Of a stretch of 41,786 bases of DNA, positions 1-9,261 are shown piece after piece. The notes under the pieces were generated by a model. It searched no databases, had not been told where the DNA came from, and saw only the letters and a program-made list of their open reading frames with translations. The stretch comes from a virus. The DNA is taken from IMG/VR virus record IMGVR_UViG_3300048065_000502, positions 1 to 41,786 of that record. The stretch is one strand, 5' to 3'. The translations under genes and the position numbers were made by a program. Numbering within the stretch: position 1 is the stretch's first letter; every line of letters begins with the position of its first letter.

Positions 1-960
1 ATGGGTCAGCTAGACATCATCTCCTCTGAATTTGAAGGACCCAATGGTGAGGCTAAGATCCCAAGCTGGGCGCAAGGCACTGCGCGTAACGTAGCGCGTA
101 TTGCTGCGTTTAAAGGTATGACGGGTACAGCCGCAACAGCAGCTATGTCTACGGCCATAATGGAAGCTACCCTGCCTATAGCCCAAGAAGAGGCTAGGTT
201 CTTCCAGACAGTCACCCTAGAGAACTTAGACAACCGTCAAGAGTCCACTATTAACCGTGCTAATGTCTTAGCTAAAATGGACATGCTGAACCTTGACGCT
301 CGTATGACCACTGCGATTACCAACAGTAAAAACTTTATGGATATGGATCTCGCGAACCTATCCAATCGTCAGCAGACCTCCGTTATTAATACTCAAGCTC
401 GTGTGCAGTCTTTGTTGGAAGACGCCAAGATGGTAAACACACAGCGCATGTTTAATGCTGAGTCTGCCAATGACATGGAGAAGTTCTACGATCAGCTTGG
501 TGTTAACATTGCCCAGTTTAATGCCTCTCAACAAAATGAGATGGACATGTTCAACACTGGCGAAATCAACAACACAAACAGATTTAATGCTCAACTAGAA
601 TCTAGCAGAGAGCAGTTCTATAAAGAGATGCAGTACAACATCGATGTATCCAACTCTAAGTGGCGTCAAGAGGTTTCTTTAGCTGAAACTAAAATGCAAT
701 TTGAAGCTGCTGCACTAGACGTACAGAACCTGTTTAAGATAAGCTCTGAGGCACAAAACCAGCTATGGGACCGTGCTGACGCAATCTTAGATTACACATG
801 GAAATCTGGTGAGACAGCAGCAGAGCGTGAGAACCGTCTTGCGCTTGCTCGTATCGATGCAGAGGCTGCTAGGTACGCTGCTAAACAGCAGAAGAAAGGT
901 TCTATCTTTGGTGCAATAGGCTCTGTCGCAGGAGCGGCAATAGGGGTTATTGCCTTTTAA
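1..960 (+). CDS. Probable internal virion / ejection protein (gp14-like position)
   Basis: 319 residues with no enzyme motif. The body is rich in Asn, Gln, Met and Ala and reads as almost continuous amphipathic helix with recurring N-R-Q/N-x-F patterns. The last 20 or so residues are a glycine-zipper hydrophobic helix (GSIFGAIGSVAGAAIG). That layout is usual in small podovirus internal or ejection proteins that insert into the host envelope. It is the first of a + strand group that ends with two very large proteins, as T7 gp14-15-16 do, with a PAPS-reductase gene and two small genes in between. The function is inferred from layout and position, not from a recognised family. The ATG is the first base of the window, so nothing upstream can be judged. 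Confidence 0.5.
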   Translation: MGQLDIISSEFEGPNGEAKIPSWAQGTARNVARIAAFKGMTGTAATAAMSTAIMEATLPIAQEEARFFQTVTLENLDNRQESTINRANVLAKMDMLNLDARMTTAITNSKNFMDMDLANLSNRQQTSVINTQARVQSLLEDAKMVNTQRMFNAESANDMEKFYDQLGVNIAQFNASQQNEMDMFNTGEINNTNRFNAQLESSREQFYKEMQYNIDVSNSKWRQEVSLAETKMQFEAAALDVQNLFKISSEAQNQLWDRADAILDYTWKSGETAAERENRLALARIDAEAARYAAKQQKKGSIFGAIGSVAGAAIGVIAF

Positions 961-988
961 GACTTCGGGTGGGTCATCTGAGGTTTGA

Positions 989-1723
989 ATGGAATTTGAT
1001 AAGATCTTTAAGATGCATAAACGTATCGTGTTTATGTGTAGTGGCGGTAAGGACAGTATCGCTGCGCTGTACTACTTAAAACACTACTGGGATCAGATGG
1101 TAGTTGGCTGGGTAAACACTGGAGATCTAGCCCCAGAAGTTGAGCAGTTTATGCAGGATCTAAGTAAAAAGATCCCTAACTTTGTTGCTGTGTATTCTGA
1201 CTCCAATAAGTGGCGAGAAGAGAACGGTTGGCCCAGTCCTATAGTCCCAATAGATAAGACCGCGCTTGGCGAACTTTTGAGCGAGAAAAAAGAGTTTAAA
1301 GTCACTGCGTATACGGATTGTTGTAGGGCTAACATCTGGGTGCCATTGAAACAATTGGCGGATCATGTCGGCGCTACTGCGGTGTTGACGGGGCAAAGAA
1401 AAGAAGACGACGTTAAAGCCCCTACTAAAAATGGGGAGTGGAAAGAAGGTCTCCAGATGTTCTACCCAATCGATGACTGGAGTACCGATGATGTCATGGA
1501 GTACCTAGATCTTTTAGGTATTAGGGGCGCTCGTTTCTCTGCCGGGGACACATCCATAGATTGTTTAACATGTACGGGATACCCAAAATATACAGACCGG
1601 ACAGCGTACATAAAAAAGCACCACCCAAAATCATATAAAGAAGCTGCAAGACGGTGGGAGTTAATAGCTACAGCTTGTGAAGAAGAACACAATTACCTGC
1701 TCAACGCTTTGCACAGAGGTTAA
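989..1723 (+). CDS. Phosphoadenosine phosphosulfate (PAPS) reductase-family protein
   Basis: 244 residues. A PP-loop SGGKDS lies at residues 18-23 after a short beta strand, the nucleotide-binding signature of the PAPS reductase / ATP pyrophosphatase superfamily. Downstream are a TDCCR cysteine pair, a TGQRKEDD segment and a late DCLTC cysteine pair, all usual in phage members of this family. Cellular relatives reduce activated sulfate, and DndC-like relatives act in DNA phosphorothioation. Which of these applies here cannot be told from sequence. The start is supported by GAGG five bases upstream. The gene sits inside the virion gene cluster, not with replication genes, and is followed after one base by the next start. 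Family call is firm; substrate is unknown. Confidence 0.85.
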   Translation: MEFDKIFKMHKRIVFMCSGGKDSIAALYYLKHYWDQMVVGWVNTGDLAPEVEQFMQDLSKKIPNFVAVYSDSNKWREENGWPSPIVPIDKTALGELLSEKKEFKVTAYTDCCRANIWVPLKQLADHVGATAVLTGQRKEDDVKAPTKNGEWKEGLQMFYPIDDWSTDDVMEYLDLLGIRGARFSAGDTSIDCLTCTGYPKYTDRTAYIKKHHPKSYKEAARRWELIATACEEEHNYLLNALHRG

Positions 1724-1724
1724 C

Positions 1725-1976
1725 ATGAAATTTGAAGACGGTATTAGGCTCTCAATTAAGAACTTCCTTGATGGGAATATGCCCAAGGAATTAGCCGCCA
1801 CGAAAGAAGAGGGCCTGAAGTACACCCCTGAATGGTTCGATACTTTTGAGGAAACTTTTAAAGGTAGAGACTCAGAGATGGTGGAAGAAGAAGAGCCTAA
1901 GAAAAAATCTAAAAAGAAAAAGAAGTCTAAAGATACAGCGATGGATGATCTAAAGGGGCTTGGCTATGCAGAATGA
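1725..1976 (+). CDS. Small charged protein of unknown function
   Basis: 83 residues starting at ATG 1725, with AGAGG just upstream in the end of the preceding gene. The C-terminal half has an acidic patch (VEEEEP) followed by a lysine-serine tract (KKKSKKKKKSK), then an ordinary tail. The low-complexity charged tract suggests nucleic-acid or protein contact, but no family is recognised. It overlaps the next gene by 11 bases, so the two are probably translationally coupled. An upstream in-frame non-ATG start at 1677 would run into the PAPS-reductase gene and has no ribosome site. Confidence 0.6.
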   Translation: MKFEDGIRLSIKNFLDGNMPKELAATKEEGLKYTPEWFDTFEETFKGRDSEMVEEEEPKKKSKKKKKSKDTAMDDLKGLGYAE

Positions 1977-2508
1977 ACCCGTATTTGATGGTGCCATCCC
2001 CGGAGAGAACTTTACTTCTGATACAAGAAACTACCCTTGGCATCGCCCACCCGATCTTGTTGACTACGATGAGATCGTAGAAGACCTTCTGCTAAAGGTT
2101 TCATCCAGAGATGTACTGCCGGGCATGATGTCCTCTTTGTCTATGGGGACAAGTGTTGCCTTTCTTACAGACTATATGATCCTTTTCTACATTGGCGAAG
2201 GGCGGTTTTCCATTGATATGGGGTTACTGGCCGCAGGACCCTTGGCTCGTTACATCCAAATTATGGCTGATGAGTTTAACGTGGATTACGACATGGGCTT
2301 AGATGAAGAGGGTTTAGCCCTAGCCCCGGATTTAGTGAAGGCTATGAGAAAGCTTGAAAACTCCCCTGAGATAGAGGCTCCAGTAGTGTTAGAGCCTGTA
2401 GAGCAGGAAGGTTTTATGGCCCCAACAGATGCTGTCGCTCCTGACGAAGAACAGGAAGCAATGCTAGGTTTAGTTGACGAAGTTGAGGAAGAAAACAATG
2501 GCGAATAG
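1966..2508 (+). CDS. Conserved-looking acidic protein of unknown function
   Basis: 180 residues from ATG 1966, with AAGGGG about seven bases upstream. The central part (around residues 55-95) contains hydrophobic, glycine-rich helical segments; the last 50 residues are strongly acidic (DEEQE, DEVEEEN). No catalytic motif was found. It overlaps the preceding gene and the following large gene by 11 bases each, which ties it to the same late transcript. A small structural or assembly role is possible from context only. Confidence 0.55.
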   Translation: MQNEPVFDGAIPGENFTSDTRNYPWHRPPDLVDYDEIVEDLLLKVSSRDVLPGMMSSLSMGTSVAFLTDYMILFYIGEGRFSIDMGLLAAGPLARYIQIMADEFNVDYDMGLDEEGLALAPDLVKAMRKLENSPEIEAPVVLEPVEQEGFMAPTDAVAPDEEQEAMLGLVDEVEEENNGE

Positions 2509-5083
2509 CTGGGACTCATTTGCAGTCAATTTCACTAATTCTTTTAATAATGCTCAGAGACAGGCACAGGCTTACGAGGCCGAAATCCAGAACCCTTTCA
2601 TGAATAATTTGATGAAGGAGTTTGAATTAGCGAAGAAGCAGATACAAGCGTCTAATAATAAAGCCGCTGAGTACATGTCTGGCGGTCAGCAAATCGTTAA
2701 TGGTTTGGCCGGTATGCCTTCTGACTTTACGACTCAGGACTTAGTGACCTACACATCCACATTACTTGCGGCTAACGGTGGAGACATAGAGAAAGCTCAA
2801 AAAACGTTGGTGGAGCAGCTTAACTCTGGTGTTTTGGTTTCCAGAACAGACCTAGCAAAGAACACAGCAGAAAATGCTCAAACTATTATCAATCCTCCCG
2901 CCATCGGTGAAGACGCTTCCGTGGACACAACAGAGGCTGAAGCACAGACCCAAAGCATGCTTGAGGATGAAAGCAGTGACGCTGCCGACAATACCCCCGA
3001 TCCTGCGACTGCTTCAGCAGTTGGCTCTAAACCAAACCCTGGGATAAGACTTGGGCAGAATCTACCGGACCTTGACGTAGAAGACGTAACCATCGGTGAT
3101 AGGTATTCCTCTTTCTACGGCGGTTTATTTAGTGGGGACGATAGTTATGATGACGTTTTATTGCGGGACGCTCACACAAAGTTCCGCAATCTTCTGGAGA
3201 GTACTGGCCAGCTAGATACCTACAATAAGATCCGTACTGGAGAGTTAACTTACAAGCCGTTTAGTATGGAAAGCAACATTGTTTTGGACGTTAGCAAGGC
3301 AGGTCAATCGGATTTACCAGAGATCTCATCCCTTACTACTTTTGCAGCAGTTCAGGCCGCTCAAGCAGGAATTGATGCAGGTCTATACAGCGCTTCAGAC
3401 GCGCAACAGAAAGCCTTAACCTCACTTGCAAAGCAGTTCCAAGACACCATCCACTTTGGTCTTCCTGCGGATCTCGCAGAATTTAAAACCCAGTTACAAA
3501 TAGACGGCGCTCTAGCTCTGGTCAGGCAGGGAGAGTCCGAAGGACTGGTATTCCCTCCGGGGTATATTCAGGGCCTAAACGCTCTTGCTGGGGCCGTGGA
3601 TAGAACCTCTGGTTCGGTAACGACTAGCGGCTTACTAGACCAGCTAAATTCAGTATTTGAGCGTAGAGAAGATCAGACTGACGATGACTACGCAGAGAAT
3701 GTTGGGTTGTATTTGAACGGGGCAGGTTTTGCCACTGTATTGGACCAAATCGGCTTAACTAACGATAGGACTACTTCTAAGCTCACACAGGTGGCCACCG
3801 TTAGAAGTAATTTAATGGAGAAAAGGGAGGCTTATGCTAAAGCTACGGGAGCGGCTGTAGATGACAATACGGTAAAGACATTATTCGATCCCGCGTTCCA
3901 AAAAATTACAGACCGTGAGAACAGAATTAAAGCCGCTGAATACAACGGCAAGCACCCCCAAGGTGAAACAGAGACCATAGTTGTAAAAAACGACACTGGG
4001 TGGTCTACGATGTCTGTAAGGACCTCTCTAGACAGCAGTGGTCAGAGAGTTTATTCAACAACCGCTGGTGATGAGGTAGACCGTACTAAGATACTACCTA
4101 TTGCCAAAGAAGCATTAGACGCACGAGCCAAAATAGCCAACCAAAATCGTCAAGGTATTGAGGATTACAACGAGGCAGTTTTAGGCGTCACCTCGTATCT
4201 TACCTTACAGCAAGAGATGTTAATGCTTGTTGGTGAGAACCCCAGCTTGATAGAAGCGCCTCTTATGTCCAGTGTTGCCTCTGGCGTAAATCGTTTAGTT
4301 AACGAAACTCAAGCCACTTTATCATTGATTGATAGTCTCAAAGCGACCGACCAATTGAATGTATTTAAACAGGGCTTGGTAAAGGGTGCGGACGCCAGCG
4401 TGACGTATAAAAGGCCCGATGGCCAGACAGTCACCATTGATGCAAAAGTTTTAGCGCAGCAAACCGTTAAAACGCTTGAAGAAACTATTGCTGCGTCAAT
4501 GAAGGAGATAAATGAAAATCCTAGCGAACTTAGAAATCAAGCCGCCCAACTAGAGATGCTTAAAGCGAAGCAGCTTTTGGCTACTTTTAAGTTAGGTATT
4601 CTTGAGGGACAGTCTGGAACCGCTCTTTCTAATAGAGATTTTGAAAGACTATCTCAGATTCTAAGCACTAAAAATCGGGAATCCTTCTTTGAATTAACCC
4701 GCGAGTATGGCCGTGACACAATCAGGAACATGCAGCAGAGGCATAAAAGTCTTGTAGGCGCACCCGACATTGCGATGTGGGAAGAACAATATGGTACGCC
4801 AAATAATATTACTTTCTTTCCTGCCGGGGCAAGACCTACGTCTTTAGAAGAAAGATCCAAGCTGGACGCCAACGGAAATTCACTTTTAGGGAAAAAGGCT
4901 AGAGAGGCATACATGATGTTTATGTCTGATGATTTACCACAATCACAATCGAAACCTGCCTCTAAGCGCACCACACCTACTCTACAGGAGTTTTTAGATG
5001 CTGCTAGTGCCGCCCCTCAAAACAAAGGTGTCTCTACAGAAGACCTAATTGAGTTCTATAAGAATACTTACGGAGATCAATAA
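2498..5083 (+). CDS. Large internal virion protein (gp15-like position)
   Basis: 861 residues, mostly predicted helix with long stretches of Ala, Gln, Leu and Glu and few cysteines. There is a low-complexity acidic/Thr/Ala linker at about residues 135-190. No lysozyme, transglycosylase or protease motif was recognised. Size, composition and position directly before a still larger protein match the middle internal core protein of T7-like virions. The ATG at 2498 has GAGG upstream; the alternative TTG at 2474 has no ribosome site. The stop and the next start share TAATG, so translation is coupled. Role is inferred from synteny. Confidence 0.55.
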   Translation: MANSWDSFAVNFTNSFNNAQRQAQAYEAEIQNPFMNNLMKEFELAKKQIQASNNKAAEYMSGGQQIVNGLAGMPSDFTTQDLVTYTSTLLAANGGDIEKAQKTLVEQLNSGVLVSRTDLAKNTAENAQTIINPPAIGEDASVDTTEAEAQTQSMLEDESSDAADNTPDPATASAVGSKPNPGIRLGQNLPDLDVEDVTIGDRYSSFYGGLFSGDDSYDDVLLRDAHTKFRNLLESTGQLDTYNKIRTGELTYKPFSMESNIVLDVSKAGQSDLPEISSLTTFAAVQAAQAGIDAGLYSASDAQQKALTSLAKQFQDTIHFGLPADLAEFKTQLQIDGALALVRQGESEGLVFPPGYIQGLNALAGAVDRTSGSVTTSGLLDQLNSVFERREDQTDDDYAENVGLYLNGAGFATVLDQIGLTNDRTTSKLTQVATVRSNLMEKREAYAKATGAAVDDNTVKTLFDPAFQKITDRENRIKAAEYNGKHPQGETETIVVKNDTGWSTMSVRTSLDSSGQRVYSTTAGDEVDRTKILPIAKEALDARAKIANQNRQGIEDYNEAVLGVTSYLTLQQEMLMLVGENPSLIEAPLMSSVASGVNRLVNETQATLSLIDSLKATDQLNVFKQGLVKGADASVTYKRPDGQTVTIDAKVLAQQTVKTLEETIAASMKEINENPSELRNQAAQLEMLKAKQLLATFKLGILEGQSGTALSNRDFERLSQILSTKNRESFFELTREYGRDTIRNMQQRHKSLVGAPDIAMWEEQYGTPNNITFFPAGARPTSLEERSKLDANGNSLLGKKAREAYMMFMSDDLPQSQSKPASKRTTPTLQEFLDAASAAPQNKGVSTEDLIEFYKNTYGDQ

Positions 5084-8000
5084 TGGCGGATATTTTTGAC
5101 CCGTTTGCAGAATCAGCGGACACTGCTGCCCCACAAGCTGTCTACGATCCATTTGCTTCAGATGATGTAGAACCCGCTGCTGCGTCAGCCGCAGCACCGA
5201 CTCCAGAGCCGACTTCCCCAGATCTAGTGCCGCCTAACACCACTATGTTTGATTACATAGGGGACGCGAAGGAATTCTTAGACGTTGAAGATCAAAGGGC
5301 TTTATTGGAGTCTGAGCAGCAGCGGTACAAAGATGCGCCGGGATATGAGGACCGTAATGATTTCTTCCTTGGGGATAGTTATCTTGGCAACAGAATGCCG
5401 AGGTTTTACATTGATCCATTAGGGGACGTAGTAGTAGAAAATAGCGCCCTTGTAGAGGGTGTTAGGGACGCAGCAACCAATACCGCTATCACTGTGGCGG
5501 ATTTGACTGACATGGGCAGGAGTGCGCTTGGCACAGAAGTAACGAATGAAAACAGTTACGGGCAAGCCTTAGATGACTACTTCACAGAATACGACGAAAG
5601 ACGCCCTTTACAAGGATTTGCAGGGGAAGCCGCTGGACTTATAGGAACAGGTTTTGGCGCGGGTGCTTTTTTCAGAGGGCTTGCAAAACAGGTCACTAAA
5701 AAGTTTGGCAAAAGACAAGCGTCGAAGAAGATTGCTGAAGGTCTTGCCACAGGCGTAGGTCTTGAAGTTGGTGCGGTTGCAGGGGCGGACGGCGACTCTA
5801 GTGGTATCCTCTTAGGTAAAGACCCCTTGCTTAACTTCCAAGAAGACGTTCCTCTGCTTCGGGGCATAGAGCTAGATCCCGATAGTCCTGAGTACCAAGA
5901 ACGTCTGGCTAATAGAATGAACCTTCTTATGGAAGGTGGCGCTCTAGGTCTGGCCGCAGAGGCTGGGATCAACTTAACTGTAAGTTTAGGAAAGCTGGCC
6001 CTTGTCATGTCTGCAAACACAGTCACCAGTTTGCTTGGAAAGTCGAGTGTACCTAAAGCTCAACAAGACATGGTACGAGAAATATCTGATGCTCTGTACG
6101 CTGCGGAGAACGCGGCTACTCCTAGAGACCAAGAAACCTTTTTGATAGAACTTGCAGACGCGATAAGGAACAACGAACAGGTTGTTCTTTCTACAGCAGA
6201 TGATTTCTTAGGTCCTCTTACTGCTGATCAAAGCTCTATGAATGCCTTTTTGGTCGCATGGGAAAACGGAGACATAGCTGTTGCTTTAGAAACTCTAGAA
6301 CGGGCAAAGTCGTTACAATCTGGTACAACAGGTCAGCCGCTGGGTACTTCCACGGCCCTTGCATCGCAACAAACTGTCCGGGCCGCAGACGAAGGCTTTG
6401 AGAGAGCGCAAGACATATTGGATGGACCGGAGAATATCCCAAGGGTTACTGCGGACCAACAGGCGCGTGGTCTCGCTGAAGTGGGCGCAGCGAACCAAGT
6501 CGTAGCAGACTTAGATACTGAGATTGCTGCACTGGAAGAGGCGCTTGAGATAGACCCTAACTTTGAAAAAGTCTTAGCCTCAATCCAGAATAAGACGGGC
6601 ATAGAATTAAGCGCGGATACACTGGCCAGTAACGATGCTATGCGTGAGAACTTGGTTCTTGCGTACACCAAGATGACCAATACCCGGAATGAATTATACG
6701 GGGAAGTCACTGGTGGGTATTTAGACGTTACTGATATGGTATCTAAGCTGCGGGAGATCACTCCTGATAGGCTACAGATGGCTGCGTCTACGATGCCCAG
6801 CGGACCCATGAAAACGCTTCTTAATATGGCTGAACCGCCCCCCACAACTAAAATGGTGGACGGTGCTGAAATACCTAAGACCGATGAAGAAATTCTTGCG
6901 GATGAAGCCGCGATAGTAACCGCCATCACGGACGAACTCGCGAAGGTTGGCGTGGATGACTACGGAAGTTTCTTTAAGGTCATCCGCTCAGAATTAGCGC
7001 AAGTTAAACAATCCCTATTTGAGGCGGGTCAACAAGGTGCTGTTGCAGCTAGAGGCCCAGCGCGTGACTTTGAAAAATTCGTTAATTACATCGACGATGA
7101 CTTACTGAAGCTTGCGGATGAGGACGGTCTCTCAGACGCAGTAGAGGCCGCTAAGAAGTATGATAGAGAGGAATTTCTCGTCAACTGGCGTGGAGAAGGC
7201 CCTCTAGCGCGTATAGCCAAGAGTTACGACATTAATATGCGCTCTAAGGCCCCTCTTAACGCCCAGTCCGCAGATGAAATAGTAGAAGAAGGTGGACAGG
7301 TTGGGTTAGATTTTGATGGGGCTGTGGACGAATTTTCAGCACCTCCCATTAAGTCTAGCGCTGATGAGATTACCTTTGCACAGAATGTAGATGACACTAT
7401 AGCTGAGAACTTGCCTCAGTCCCGCTACGGGGCGCAACTAATCCAAGGTCTTCGCATGTCGGGTGTAGAAGGGGCTGAAGATGCTGCTTACGATTACATT
7501 CTGTCGGATGTTCTAGGTACTCTTGGTTCTAGGCAGAGAGGTGACGCAGGGTACTCACCAGAAGACATACGGATCGCTGTGGATGCTTTGTCTAAGTACG
7601 GGTCCGTATTACGGCAAGAGTTTCCCGAAGCAGCAGACAAATTGGTTGTCTTACAAAAAGACATCTTAAATGGTAAGAGGAGCCTGGAGTCCTTAGAGGC
7701 AGACCGCGCAGTAGCCTTTGCTGCCGCCGAAGAAGTTTCCAATGAGGTGTTTAAAGGTAAATTCAACGCCTTCTTCGATGCTAATAATGCTCCCATGAAT
7801 ACGGGGCAGAAAATTTGGGATCAAGTCTTTAAGCAATTTAGGGATGGCGATACGCTCACCCCTGAAAATATAGGAAAGTTTGACAAGCTTGTCTCTGCAA
7901 TTAGAGACACCAGTGACCCTGAGTTAATTAAGGGTGTTCAGGCCGCATACTTAGACACCATGCGCCGAAAGTTTTTCACCACTACAAAAACTAGCCTTGG

Positions 8001-8631
8001 CACAAAACAGATGTCTATGGCCACGATTGAAAACAACATGGAATTTGGTCGTTGGATGGAAGGACTTGAGATAGTCTTTAGAGAAGCTGACGGCACTGCT
8101 CCAGTGGCTGATATCTTTAAGACTCTTCTGGCTCGTGCAGGGAATGAACAAGCAGCAGCTACCCGCATCAAGTCTTTGGCTATTAATTCAACTACTTCGG
8201 ATAAACAAAGACAGGTACAGGCTCTGAATAGCATTGTTACTATGTTCTTTGGTCCGTTGAGTAGAAAAGGCGCAAGGATTGGGGCCGCAGGTAGAAGGCT
8301 TATTAATCAGCAAACAAACAAGGACATGTATGAGTCCGTTACTGATCAGGTCATGTCCAATCCTAAGTTGTTTGCGGACGTACTAGATCAAGTTATAAAA
8401 CAGGACTTTAGACAGCCTTACTTGATGTACTTGGCTTTCATTAAGGGTGTTAATAAAGCTGGAATGATAAGTGAAAACGACGAGAGGATTACTGACCCTC
8501 TTGATAAGAATCTCTTTGATGCAGCCCTAGAGACTGAGAGCATGCTGAATAATTCTTTGTACGAGGCTGAAGAAACAGGGAAGGGTTTTCTTGAGAGAGC
8601 GCAAGACCAAATGAGGGCGCTTTTCCAGTAG
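5083..8631 (+). CDS. Very large internal virion protein (gp16-like position)
   Basis: 1182 residues, the largest protein in the window. The N-terminus carries two copies of a short FDPFA / YDPFA motif in an Ala-Pro-rich acidic segment (residues 5-50). Around residues 165-245 there is a Gly/Ala-rich stretch that could contact membrane, followed by long helical regions. I see no transglycosylase signature, unlike T7 gp16. It ends the late group and is followed within 150 bases by terminators. The best reading is an ejection/internal core protein delivered with the DNA. Large phage polyvalent proteins can look similar, so an unrecognised enzyme domain is possible. Confidence 0.55.
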   Translation: MADIFDPFAESADTAAPQAVYDPFASDDVEPAAASAAAPTPEPTSPDLVPPNTTMFDYIGDAKEFLDVEDQRALLESEQQRYKDAPGYEDRNDFFLGDSYLGNRMPRFYIDPLGDVVVENSALVEGVRDAATNTAITVADLTDMGRSALGTEVTNENSYGQALDDYFTEYDERRPLQGFAGEAAGLIGTGFGAGAFFRGLAKQVTKKFGKRQASKKIAEGLATGVGLEVGAVAGADGDSSGILLGKDPLLNFQEDVPLLRGIELDPDSPEYQERLANRMNLLMEGGALGLAAEAGINLTVSLGKLALVMSANTVTSLLGKSSVPKAQQDMVREISDALYAAENAATPRDQETFLIELADAIRNNEQVVLSTADDFLGPLTADQSSMNAFLVAWENGDIAVALETLERAKSLQSGTTGQPLGTSTALASQQTVRAADEGFERAQDILDGPENIPRVTADQQARGLAEVGAANQVVADLDTEIAALEEALEIDPNFEKVLASIQNKTGIELSADTLASNDAMRENLVLAYTKMTNTRNELYGEVTGGYLDVTDMVSKLREITPDRLQMAASTMPSGPMKTLLNMAEPPPTTKMVDGAEIPKTDEEILADEAAIVTAITDELAKVGVDDYGSFFKVIRSELAQVKQSLFEAGQQGAVAARGPARDFEKFVNYIDDDLLKLADEDGLSDAVEAAKKYDREEFLVNWRGEGPLARIAKSYDINMRSKAPLNAQSADEIVEEGGQVGLDFDGAVDEFSAPPIKSSADEITFAQNVDDTIAENLPQSRYGAQLIQGLRMSGVEGAEDAAYDYILSDVLGTLGSRQRGDAGYSPEDIRIAVDALSKYGSVLRQEFPEAADKLVVLQKDILNGKRSLESLEADRAVAFAAAEEVSNEVFKGKFNAFFDANNAPMNTGQKIWDQVFKQFRDGDTLTPENIGKFDKLVSAIRDTSDPELIKGVQAAYLDTMRRKFFTTTKTSLGTKQMSMATIENNMEFGRWMEGLEIVFREADGTAPVADIFKTLLARAGNEQAAATRIKSLAINSTTSDKQRQVQALNSIVTMFFGPLSRKGARIGAAGRRLINQQTNKDMYESVTDQVMSNPKLFADVLDQVIKQDFRQPYLMYLAFIKGVNKAGMISENDERITDPLDKNLFDAALETESMLNNSLYEAEETGKGFLERAQDQMRALFQ

Positions 8632-8637
8632 ATAAAG

Positions 8638-8671
8638 TAAACCCCCAATAGATAGCTCTAAAGGGGGTTTA
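8638..8671. terminator. Inverted repeat, weak bidirectional terminator
   Basis: TAAACCCCC pairs with GGGGGTTTA across a 16-base loop. It begins six bases after the stop of the large virion gene. The T tract is short on both strands, so it may be a weak terminator or an RNA-stabilising 3' hairpin ahead of the stronger terminator at 8754. Confidence 0.45.
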
Positions 8672-8753
8672 AGACGAGAAAGTTACCAGCTTCCTCTAAT
8701 TCATTGCCAAAGGATGCAATGGCAAGAACTGGTTGAAGTATACGATTTTAGAG

Positions 8754-8784
8754 GGCTGCAAGTCAATCGACTGCGGCCTTTTTT
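8754..8784 (+). terminator. Rho-independent terminator of the late transcript
   Basis: A ten-pair stem with one bulged A (GGCTGC-A-AGTC against GACT-GCGGCC, loop AATC) is followed by six T residues. It ends rightward transcription of the virion genes just before the convergent leftward early arm. Confidence 0.8.
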
Positions 8785-8789
8785 GTGCT

Positions 8790-8972
8790 TTATTCTTCAG
8801 GGTTTGTGAAGAAATCATGGGCTATTAAATACACTGTATACAGGGGCCAAATCAACGCCATAACAAGCAATTTGTGGCTTGCTCGTGGGTCTTCAGGCAT
8901 GAACACTGTGAGTATGAAAAGGACGCCCAGAAGATACAGTATCATAGCCGCCATATAGGGCGTATCTATCAT
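8790..8972 (-). CDS. Small membrane protein, two predicted TM helices
   Basis: 60 residues with two hydrophobic segments (about residues 8-25 and 35-52) separated by a short polar loop (MPEDPRASHK). A GGAG site lies about eight bases before ATG 8972. It is the last gene of the leftward early arm and converges on the late genes. No family is recognised; it could affect the host membrane or act in superinfection control, but nothing in the sequence proves it. Confidence 0.6.
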   Translation of the reverse strand: MIDTPYMAAMILYLLGVLFILTVFMPEDPRASHKLLVMALIWPLYTVYLIAHDFFTNPEE

Positions 8973-8982
8973 AACCTAGCTC

Positions 8983-9261
8983 CTATTGCTCTACGCCATC
9001 AGGCACAGCAACAATACCGTAGATTGTAGACACCCAGTCTTTGGGGATAGTTATTTCTCCATCCCCTTGCTCTGGCTTATTATCATCGTTCAGTAGAACG
9101 TGAGGGCAGATGACAAGACTAAAATCATCGTCCCTGATTAGGTAGCCTACAGAGACCGCTTCCCCTGTAGGACTATCTTTAATTTCACTAAGATCTCGCC
9201 ATCCCATAAGTGATCCTCCAGAGGCGTCCTTCCATTTGACACAAACTAATTCACCTAACAT
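8983..9261 (-). CDS. Small conserved-type protein of unknown function
   Basis: 92 residues, chosen from ATG 9261, which has GGGGTG upstream and overlaps the end of nrdB (ATGTTAG). The ATG at 9273 adds four residues but has no ribosome site. The sequence looks like a small beta fold (a VKWKDA strand, then SVGYLIRDDD, then a Gly/Asp turn region). No function is assigned. Coupling to nrdB is suggested by the overlap. Confidence 0.6.
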   Translation of the reverse strand: MLGELVCVKWKDASGGSLMGWRDLSEIKDSPTGEAVSVGYLIRDDDFSLVICPHVLLNDDNKPEQGDGEITIPKDWVSTIYGIVAVPDGVEQ

